From Candidatus Adiutrix sp. (lineage in GTDB: Bacteria > Desulfobacterota > Desulfarculia > Adiutricales > Adiutricaceae), in contig JAITBV010000154.1 in assembly GCA_031283395.1 (NCBI GenBank), positions 1-11,267 on the forward strand: 11,267 nt of DNA, given 5' to 3'. Position numbers and translations under genes: made by a program. Below, in pieces: positions 1 to 5,563 of this stretch; the first letter of the stretch is position 1; the number at the start of each line of letters is the position of its first letter. The notes beneath the pieces were generated by a model. That model was not told the origin of the DNA, ran no database searches, and was given only the letters and a program-made list of their open reading frames with translations.

Positions 1-783
1 CTGATCCCCCTGTGCCATCCGCTGAACATCGACAACTGCGCCGTCGAATTCGAAATAGACCGGCCCGGCCGACTGATACACCTGACCTGCACGGTGAAGG
101 TCGGCGGCCGGACCGGCGTGGAAATGGAAGCCCTGACCGGAGCCAGCATCGGGCTTCTGACCATATACGATATGTGCAAGTCCATGGATAAAACCATGGA
201 GATCGGCGGGGTTCGGCTAATGGAGAAGGCCGGCGGCCGGAGCGGCCATTTCAGGGCCGGGGGCCGGTCCACCGGTCCGGGCCCCGGCCCCGCCGTCCTG
301 GCGGTGAGCGGGGTCAAAAACTCCGGCAAGACCACGCTTATCGAAAGGCTGATCCCCCGCCTTTCGGAGCGGGGATTCAGGTGCGGGGTCATCAAGCATG
401 ACGGGCACGATTTCAGCCCGGACGTGGAAGGGACGGATACCCACCGCCTTATGACTGCCGGCGCCGCGGGCGTTGGAATTTTTTCCGAGGCCAGATCCAT
501 GCTGGTGCGGGTAGGGGGCGGCGTGGATGAAAAGGAACTGGCCGGCCATCTTGGCGGCTTGGACCTTATATTCCTGGAAGGCTTCAAGCACTCCGGCCAC
601 CCTAAAATAGAAGTGGTGCGCCAGGCGGTGTCGACCGCGCCCGTCTGCGCCCCGGAAACGCTGCTCGCCCTGGCCACCGACCTGCCGATCCGCCTGGGCG
701 GCGTGCCGGTCTGCCACCCGGACGACATAACGCGGCTGGGCGAACTGGTGGAAAGCCATATCAGAAAGACAACGGGAAAATGA
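1..783 (+). CDS. MoaC-MobB fusion protein (5' partial): cyclic pyranopterin monophosphate synthase / MGD biosynthesis GTPase
   Basis: The frame is open from base 1, so the start lies outside the window. Visible residues 1-85 are the C-terminal half of MoaC, which with MoaA makes cyclic pyranopterin monophosphate: LIPLCHPL at 1-8, GVEMEAL at 39-45 with two conserved Glu, and the catalytic YDMCK (Asp57, Lys60). A Gly/Pro-rich linker (about 86-98) leads to a complete MobB domain. This has a P-loop GVKNSGKT (104-111), the family-typical IKHDGHDF (131-138) and FLEGFK (191-196) followed by PKIEV. MobB binds GTP and assists MobA in forming the guanine dinucleotide cofactor used by formate dehydrogenases. 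The stop overlaps the moaA ATG in ATGA, so the genes are translationally coupled. Both domains keep their key motifs, so I read a functional fusion. An internal ATG at 94 lies inside the MoaC domain and is not the true start. Confidence 0.9.
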   Translation: MIPLCHPLNIDNCAVEFEIDRPGRLIHLTCTVKVGGRTGVEMEALTGASIGLLTIYDMCKSMDKTMEIGGVRLMEKAGGRSGHFRAGGRSTGPGPGPAVLAVSGVKNSGKTTLIERLIPRLSERGFRCGVIKHDGHDFSPDVEGTDTHRLMTAGAAGVGIFSEARSMLVRVGGGVDEKELAGHLGGLDLIFLEGFKHSGHPKIEVVRQAVSTAPVCAPETLLALATDLPIRLGGVPVCHPDDITRLGELVESHIRKTTGK

Positions 784-1751
784 TCGACCAGTATGGAAGG
801 CTTATCGACTACGCGCGGATTTCGGTGACGGACCGCTGCAACCTTCGCTGCGTTTACTGCCGGCCGGAGAACGGGGAAGACGCTTCCGAGGAACCGGCCT
901 TCGGGCAGATCATGCGGACCTGCGCGGCGCTGGCCGCCTTAGGCATCCGAAAGCTCAAGATCACGGGCGGCGAGCCCCTTGCGCGTGAGGATATCGCGGA
1001 TATCCTGCGGGCTGTCAAAAAGCTTAAGGGCATTGAAAACGTCACGCTGACCACCAACGGCGTTCTTTTGTCCAAACTGCTGAAGGAATTGGGCCCGGGC
1101 GAGATCGACAGTCTGAACATCAACCTCAACAGCCATGACGCCGCGGTCTACAAGGCGGTGACCCGCACCGACCGGCTGAAGGATGCCCTGGCCGGGATCC
1201 AGGCCGCCCTGGACCGGGGATTTACAAACCTCAAGATAAACTGCGTGGCCATAGCGGAACTGAATGCCGGGGAACTTGAGGGCGTGGCCCGGCTGGCCCG
1301 GGAAATGGATATCGCCGTCCGGTTCATCGAAGTGATGCCGGTGGGTCTCGGGAAGCAATATACCCCGGTCCCGCAGAAGAAAATAGCGGCCCGGCTAGCC
1401 GAGCGCTTCGGGCCGCTGACGCCCCGTCCCGGCCGTTTCGGCAACGGCCCCGCCGTCTATTACGACCTGCCCGGGTTCCGGGGGAAGATCGGGTTCATAA
1501 GCGCGCTGAGCCACCGGTTTTGCGAGCGCTGCAACCGGGTGCGGGTGACCTCGGCGGGCTATCTGAAGACCTGCCTTAATTTCCAGAGCGGGCTGGATCT
1601 GCGGCCCCTTTACCAACGGGAGATCCCGGAGGATGAACTGGTCGGCCTGATCAAAAGCGCTATCCTGGAAAAGCCCTCGGGACACCGGTTTCATGGGCCT
1701 TCCGGCGAATACGAGGAAGAGGCTGGTCTTATGTCGCGGATAGGAGGATAA
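780..1751 (+). CDS. moaA: GTP 3',8-cyclase MoaA (radical SAM, cofactor biosynthesis step 1)
   Basis: The 323-residue product has the length and layout of MoaA, the radical SAM enzyme that converts GTP to 3',8-cyclo-GTP for MoaC. Near the N-terminus, [13 protein letters not shown] carries the CxxxCxxC that binds the SAM [4Fe-4S] cluster, followed by the glycine motif KITGGEP. The second, substrate-binding cluster is visible near the C-terminus as [11 protein letters not shown] followed by a third Cys in YLKTC (C-x2-C-x13-C). The protein ends in Gly-Gly, the MoaA tail needed for catalysis. Its ATG overlaps the preceding stop by 4 bases and has only a weak GGGAAA upstream, which suggests coupling to the moaC-mobB gene. 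Its last codons contain the AGGAGG ribosome site of the following gene. The assignment is secure. Confidence 0.96.
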   Translation: MIDQYGRLIDYARISVTDRCNLRCVYCRPENGEDASEEPAFGQIMRTCAALAALGIRKLKITGGEPLAREDIADILRAVKKLKGIENVTLTTNGVLLSKLLKELGPGEIDSLNINLNSHDAAVYKAVTRTDRLKDALAGIQAALDRGFTNLKINCVAIAELNAGELEGVARLAREMDIAVRFIEVMPVGLGKQYTPVPQKKIAARLAERFGPLTPRPGRFGNGPAVYYDLPGFRGKIGFISALSHRFCERCNRVRVTSAGYLKTCLNFQSGLDLRPLYQREIPEDELVGLIKSAILEKPSGHRFHGPSGEYEEEAGLMSRIGG

Positions 1752-1753
1752 GC

Positions 1754-2212
1754 ATGGGAAGGATTATGGCGGTCTGCTTAAGCGGGCAAAAGGGAACGCC
1801 CAAGAAAAACCTGGGGGCCGCGCTCCTGGTGGAAGACCACGGCCTTAAAGGTGATGCCCACGCCGGGCCCGGGCCCCGCCAGGTGAGCCTTTTGTCCCAC
1901 GACAAGATACAGGCGTTTCGGGAAAAGGGCGCCGAGGTGGAGGACGGCGACTTCGGAGAGAACCTGGTCGTGGAGAGCCTGGATTTAAAAAGCCTGCCGG
2001 TGGGGACCCGCCTGAAATGCGGAGAGGCGCTCCTGGAAATGACGATTATCGGCAAGGAATGCCATTCGCCCTGCCAGATATTTCAACGGATGGGGGACTG
2101 CATCATGCCCCGGGAGGGTGTGTTCGCGCGCGTTCTCCGAGGCGGCCCGGTGCGGGTGGGAGATGACCTGGCGGTGGCGTCGACGCCGCGGGAAGGGGAG
2201 GCGCCATGCTGA
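1754..2212 (+). CDS. MOSC-domain protein in cofactor operon
   Basis: The 152-residue single-domain protein resembles stand-alone MOSC proteins (the domain at the C-terminus of Moco sulfurases) that occur in Moco operons. Family features I recognise are GLKGDAHAG (30-38), RQVSLLS (42-48), GDFGENL (65-71), IGKECHSPC (99-107) with Cys103 and Cys107, then GDCIMPREGVFARV (114-127). MOSC domains are thought to handle sulfur or bind pyranopterin cofactors. The substrate of this stand-alone type is not known to me. The ATG follows an AGGAGG site at 1742-1747 by six bases and sits two bases after the moaA stop. The end overlaps the mogA start by seven bases. Position between moaA and mogA argues for a role in cofactor maturation or sulfuration, which is inference. 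Confidence 0.85.
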   Translation: MGRIMAVCLSGQKGTPKKNLGAALLVEDHGLKGDAHAGPGPRQVSLLSHDKIQAFREKGAEVEDGDFGENLVVESLDLKSLPVGTRLKCGEALLEMTIIGKECHSPCQIFQRMGDCIMPREGVFARVLRGGPVRVGDDLAVASTPREGEAPC

Positions 2213-2721
2213 AGGCAGCCGTCATAACCGTCAGCGACCAGGGAGCCGCCGGCTTAAGGGAGGACAAAAGCGGGGAGGCGGCCAAACGCCTCCTTGAGGA
2301 GGGCGGATATGCGGTTACGGCGTATCGCGTCCTGCCGGATGATGAGGACCAATTGGCGGAGACCTTGAGCGCCATGTGCGATGAAGGTCTGGCCGACCTG
2401 ATCATCACCACGGGAGGCACCGGCTTTTCCCGCCGGGACCGCACGCCTGAGGCGACCCTCCGGGTGATCGAGCGCCAGGCCGGCGGCATTGTCCAGGCCA
2501 TGCTGTTTCATAGCCTTAAAACGACCCCCCGCGCCATGCTCAGCCGCGCCGTGGCCGGCCTTCGCGGCGAAACCCTGATCGTCAACCTGCCGGGCAGCCC
2601 GAAGGCGGTGGAGGAAAACCTGTCCTGTATTCTGGGCAGCCTCGGCCACGGCCTGGAAGTCCTGAAGGGGGAAGTGAAGGAATGCGCGCCGGCGGCGGGG
2701 GGCGAGTCGCGGCGGCGGTGA
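2206..2721 (+). CDS. mogA: Molybdopterin adenylyltransferase, MogA/MoaB family
   Basis: The 171-residue protein has the MoCF-binding fold of MogA/MoaB, which adenylylates molybdopterin before metal insertion. The start AAVITVSDQ matches the family's first strand. The MPT-binding loop TTGGTGFSRRDRTPEAT (66-82) and the late NLPGSPKAV (126-134) are both intact. MogA and MoaB paralogs are hard to separate by eye; the gene position in the Moa cluster fits either. The ATG overlaps the end of the MOSC gene and is preceded by a GGGAGG site inside that gene. The C-terminal tail is Arg/Gly/Ala-rich and probably disordered. It ends exactly where the convergent metY gene ends, with no base between the stop codons and no obvious terminator hairpin. 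Confidence 0.9.
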   Translation: MLKAAVITVSDQGAAGLREDKSGEAAKRLLEEGGYAVTAYRVLPDDEDQLAETLSAMCDEGLADLIITTGGTGFSRRDRTPEATLRVIERQAGGIVQAMLFHSLKTTPRAMLSRAVAGLRGETLIVNLPGSPKAVEENLSCILGSLGHGLEVLKGEVKECAPAAGGESRRR

Positions 2722-4020
2722 CTATGATATTCTGGGCTGTCTGACTGAACGGAAGCTTTGGTCCAAATCGCTGAGGATGTCGTCGATATGCTCGGTTCCG
2801 ATGGAAAGGCGGATGGAGTTCGGCTTTATGCCCGCCGCGGATAGTTCGTCCGCGCTCAACTGCGAGTGCGTGGTGGAGGCGGGATGGATCACCAGTGATT
2901 TTACATCCGCCACATTGGCCAAAAGCGAAAACAAGGTCAAATTTTCCGTAAACCGGCGCGCCGTATCCGCCCCCCCTTTGATCCCGAACGTGAAGATGGA
3001 ACCCGCTCCATTTGGAAAATATTCGTCGTAGAGTTCCTTCGCGCGTCCGGTTTTCAATGACGGGTGATTGACCCGTTCGACCTGGGGATGGCCTTTCAGA
3101 AAATCCACGACTTTCAGCGCGTTCTGAACATGGCGCTCGACCCGCAGGGACAGTGTTTCCAAGCCTTGCAGCAAAAGGAACGAGTTGAAAGGCGAAATGG
3201 CCGCGCCTTGGTCCCGCAGCAGCGTTGTGCGCATTTTGACAATATAAGCCAGGTTTTTGGCCGCATCGGAAAACACGACGCCGTGATAGGAGGGGTTCGG
3301 CCTGGACAGGCCGGGGAATTTATCATTTCCCGCCCAGTCAAAGGTTCCGGCGTCCACTATGACGCCGCCCAGGGCCGTGCCGTGGCCCCCGATGAATTTG
3401 GTTGCCGAATGGACAACGATATCCGCGCCGTATTCGATCGGGCGCAGAAGGTAAGGCGTGGCGAAGGTGCTGTCCACGATGAACGGGATACCATGCTTAT
3501 GGGCGATATCCGCCGCCGCCCGCAAATCGGTAAGGTCCGAGTTGGGGTTGCCGAGCGTTTCGGCAAAAAGCAGTTTTGTGTTTTGGCGGATGGCGCTCCC
3601 GAAGTTCGCGGGGTCGGACGGATCGACGAACGTGGTTTCTATCCCGTGTTCCGGCAGGCTGTTGGCAAAAAGGTTATAGGTTCCGCCATAGAGGTTCGAG
3701 GCGGCCACGATATGGTCGCCGGTCACGGCTATGTTCTTTACGGCGTAGGTGACGGCCGCCGCCCCGGAGGCCAAAGCCAGGGCCGCCGCCCCGCCTTCCA
3801 GCGCCGCCATGCGCTTTTCCAACACCTCGGAGGTCGGGTTCATCAGGCGCGTGTAAATATTTCCGGCTTCCGTGAGCGCGAAACGTCCCGCGGCCGTGGC
3901 GGAATCCCTGAACACATAGGAGGTCGTCGCGTAAATGGGCACAGCGCGGGCATCGGTGGCGGGGTCGGGCGATTCCTGCCCCGCATGGATCTGGATCGTC
4001 TCGAACCTGTATTTTGACAT
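2722..4020 (-). CDS. metY: O-acetylhomoserine aminocarboxypropyltransferase / sulfhydrylase (PLP)
   Basis: The 432-residue protein belongs to the Cys/Met metabolism PLP family and has the length and motifs of MetY, which makes homocysteine from O-acetylhomoserine and sulfide in the cytoplasm. The N-terminal [15 protein letters not shown] (55-63), [10 protein letters not shown] (109-118), the PLP-contact VDSTFATP (182-189) and the Schiff-base lysine in SATKFIGGH (Lys208) are all present. It lies downstream of fdhD on the same strand after 62 bases, but a promoter-like TTGACC/GATATT pair there suggests separate expression. Its GC is visibly lower than its neighbours (32 of 60 bases at 2761-2820, against 44 of 60 at 8701-8760 in the flavoprotein gene). 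It has no obvious role in cofactor or formate metabolism and looks like a separate insertion. A related O-acetylserine or O-succinylhomoserine activity cannot be excluded. Confidence 0.93.
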   Translation of the reverse strand: MSKYRFETIQIHAGQESPDPATDARAVPIYATTSYVFRDSATAAGRFALTEAGNIYTRLMNPTSEVLEKRMAALEGGAAALALASGAAAVTYAVKNIAVTGDHIVAASNLYGGTYNLFANSLPEHGIETTFVDPSDPANFGSAIRQNTKLLFAETLGNPNSDLTDLRAAADIAHKHGIPFIVDSTFATPYLLRPIEYGADIVVHSATKFIGGHGTALGGVIVDAGTFDWAGNDKFPGLSRPNPSYHGVVFSDAAKNLAYIVKMRTTLLRDQGAAISPFNSFLLLQGLETLSLRVERHVQNALKVVDFLKGHPQVERVNHPSLKTGRAKELYDEYFPNGAGSIFTFGIKGGADTARRFTENLTLFSLLANVADVKSLVIHPASTTHSQLSADELSAAGIKPNSIRLSIGTEHIDDILSDLDQSFRSVRQPRIS

Positions 4021-4046
4021 GAGCCTTAACCCAACTCCCTCTTGAC

Positions 4047-4075
4047 AATATCGGCCAATTCTGCCACAGGGTCAA
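4047..4075 (-). promoter_or_regulatory. Putative sigma70-type promoter for metY
   Basis: On the minus strand TTGACC (4070-4075) is followed after exactly 17 bases by GATATT (4047-4052). It starts a few bases after the fdhD stop codon and lies 26 bases before the metY ATG. The -35 box matches five of six consensus bases; the -10 is weaker. This is pattern matching only. Confidence 0.4.
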
Positions 4076-4082
4076 TAGTATT

Positions 4083-4799
4083 TCAAGGGCTTTGCGAATA
4101 AGACACCCGGCGGGGGTGCGTATAGATGTTGACGTTGTCCCGCCGGACAAAGCCCAGCAAAGTCAACCCGTCCCGTTCGGCATGTTCCACCGCCGCCGAG
4201 GAAGGGGCGCCGGGCGCTATGAGCAGCTTAACGCCGCCGCGGCTCGCTTTCTCCAGCATGTCAAGGGCCAGGCGGCCGCTGAAAATGAGCGCTTTGCCCG
4301 CCGGGGATAGGCCGGCCAGGACCATCTCTCCGATCACCTTGTCCAGGGCGTTGTGGCGGGCCACATCCTCCATAAATATCGTTATCCCGCCCGGCTCGGC
4401 CAGGGCGCAACCGTGGGCGGCCCCGGTTTGGCGGAACAAGTCGCAGCGCTCGTTGAAGCTCTCCTGCAGGCGGTGGATATTCTCCACCGTCAAAGTGATC
4501 TCCTCGCCGGGTTCCCGCTGTTTTTCCGCCGGCCGCGTCCTTAAGTCGACCTGGACGGCGCGCGAGACCGTATCCGTCCTGATCCGCGCTATGTCCCCGC
4601 GGTCCCTCAGCATATCCCGGGAAAACAGATGCCCGACGGCCAATTGTTCCAGGAACAGAGGCAGGCAGTTCAGGGCGGCGACCTTTTCCTCCCCTCGGAA
4701 TATGGAATATGTCTCTTCCCTCAGCAGCCGGTCGTCGACGACCTGGCTTCCGTTGGCGTTGATCCTTATGATCCGCCGCGTGACCCAACTGTTTTCCAT
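4083..4799 (-). CDS. fdhD: FdhD-family formate dehydrogenase accessory protein lacking the usual cysteine loop
   Basis: FdhD transfers sulfur from a cysteine desulfurase to the Mo/W-bisMGD cofactor before insertion into formate dehydrogenase. This 238-residue protein has the family landmarks: LEQLAVGHLFS (50-60), TGAAHGCAL (125-133), MEDVARHNALDKVIG (143-157), FSGRLALDMLEKA (173-185) and a final GF-x6-NIYTHPRR (216-231). Its promoter-proximal place next to mobA and facing an fdhA operon fits. Odd: the loop that in E. coli FdhD holds CGVCG is here replaced by RTRPAEKQREPGEEI (87-101), with no cysteine. The nucleotides there show no local frameshift that would restore it. The only cysteines are Cys45, Cys119 and Cys131, the last in an unusual HGC context. 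A GGGGAAGGGAG ribosome site precedes the ATG. Family membership is sure; the sulfurtransferase mechanism is not. Confidence 0.9.
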   Translation of the reverse strand: MENSWVTRRIIRINANGSQVVDDRLLREETYSIFRGEEKVAALNCLPLFLEQLAVGHLFSRDMLRDRGDIARIRTDTVSRAVQVDLRTRPAEKQREPGEEITLTVENIHRLQESFNERCDLFRQTGAAHGCALAEPGGITIFMEDVARHNALDKVIGEMVLAGLSPAGKALIFSGRLALDMLEKASRGGVKLLIAPGAPSSAAVEHAERDGLTLLGFVRRDNVNIYTHPRRVSYSQSP

Positions 4800-4857
4800 A
4801 GCTCCCTTCCCCTTTTGCTTTGCGCCCTGGCTGGCTTGTTGCGGCTCAACCGAATTC

Positions 4858-4886
4858 TTGACAGACCGTTTTTTTTGCCTTAATTT
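4858..4886 (+). promoter_or_regulatory. Putative promoter for mobA
   Basis: A perfect -35 TTGACA (4858-4863) is followed after 17 bases by TAATTT (4881-4886), in the divergent gap between fdhD and mobA. The spacer contains a run of eight T. Transcription would begin near 4892-4894, only a few bases upstream of the mobA reading frame, so the mRNA leader would be extremely short. Confidence 0.45.
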
Positions 4887-4952
4887 GAAAAAAGGGGCGT
4901 TGATCTTAAGAATTGCGGCGCGGCCGTCATCTGCGGGGGCCGCAGCCGGCGC

Positions 4953-5546
4953 ATGGGCGCGGATAAGGCCCTTTACCTGGTGAACGGGGCCGGGCAGAGG
5001 TTATTGTCAGTCCTGGCCGGGGAACTGGCCGGGCGTTTCGGCGAGGTCGCCCTGGTGGCCGACGACCGGCGCAAGCTGGCCCCCTTCACCGATCTTAGAC
5101 CTTTCACTCAAGTGGAGGATCTGCGTCCCGGAGCCGGCCCCGTGGGGGCCATTCTGACCGCCCTGGCCTTTTGGCCGGAGCGGCCGGTCTTTGTCCTGGC
5201 CTGCGATATGCCGGTCATTGACTGGAAAACAGTGGAGCGGCTGAAAGAGCTAATGGATGACGCCGGGGCCCTGGCCGCCCTGCCGCGCCACGGCGGGCGC
5301 CTGGAGCCCCTTTACGCCTTTTACGGCCCGGGCGCCGCCCCGGTCCTGGCCCGGGGGCTGGACGAAGGCCGCTCGGCCGTGCGGGAAAACCTGGACCGGA
5401 TGAAGACGGTTTTTTGCGAGTGCCCCGCCCCGGGCGAGGCCGGGGCCGTCCCCGGCCTTTTTTCCAATCTCAACACCGCCGAAGAGGCGCATCGGGCCGG
5501 TTTCAGCCTTATGGCCCCGGCCGGCCCCGGGATCGGCCAAAGCTGA
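4953..5546 (+). CDS. mobA: Molybdenum cofactor guanylyltransferase MobA; annotated start is too short
   Basis: MobA transfers GMP from GTP to the molybdopterin cofactor to give MGD, the form used by formate dehydrogenases. From the only ATG the product is 197 residues, with GADKAL at its N-terminus, LRPGAGPVGAI in the middle and a metal-binding ACDMPV. However, the same frame is open back to a TAA at 4881-4883. The codons just before the ATG read AAVICGGRSRR, completing the nucleotide-binding GGxSxRMGxDKA signature. The ATG is the Met of that motif, so the true N-terminus must lie near 4884-4930. No ATG, GTG, TTG or CTG occurs there in frame. Either a rare start codon or a small frameshift/assembly error is involved. 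The gene converges on fdhA and ends inside a strong hairpin. Identity is secure; the start is not. Confidence 0.87.
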   Translation: MGADKALYLVNGAGQRLLSVLAGELAGRFGEVALVADDRRKLAPFTDLRPFTQVEDLRPGAGPVGAILTALAFWPERPVFVLACDMPVIDWKTVERLKELMDDAGALAALPRHGGRLEPLYAFYGPGAAPVLARGLDEGRSAVRENLDRMKTVFCECPAPGEAGAVPGLFSNLNTAEEAHRAGFSLMAPAGPGIGQS

Positions 5547-5560
5547 TCCCGGGGCCGGCC
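5519..5560. terminator. 16-bp perfect inverted repeat between convergent mobA and fdhA; likely bidirectional terminator
   Basis: Arms GGCCGGCCCCGGGATC (5519-5534) and its exact complement (5545-5560) enclose ten bases. Three further inner pairs (one G-U) would leave a CAAA tetraloop. The hairpin includes the mobA stop codon and ends four bases before the fdhA stop. It lacks a T run on either side, so it may need Rho or serve to stabilise both mRNA 3' ends. Confidence 0.65.
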
Positions 5561-5563
5561 ATA

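Noticed and set aside
3064..4017. Plus-strand frame of about 317 codons opposite metY
   Set aside because: The metY protein on the other strand has intact PLP motifs along its whole length; the antisense frame shows none.
4931..4945. CTGCGG-ggg-CCGCAG hairpin at the mobA N-terminus
   Set aside because: It lies within codons for the conserved CGGRS motif, so the symmetry is explained by coding sequence and GC richness.
4126..4983. Plus-strand frame of about 285 codons across fdhD
   Set aside because: It is antisense to fdhD. Only its last stretch (KKGALIL near 4888) is of interest, as a possible displaced mobA N-terminus, discussed as a finding.
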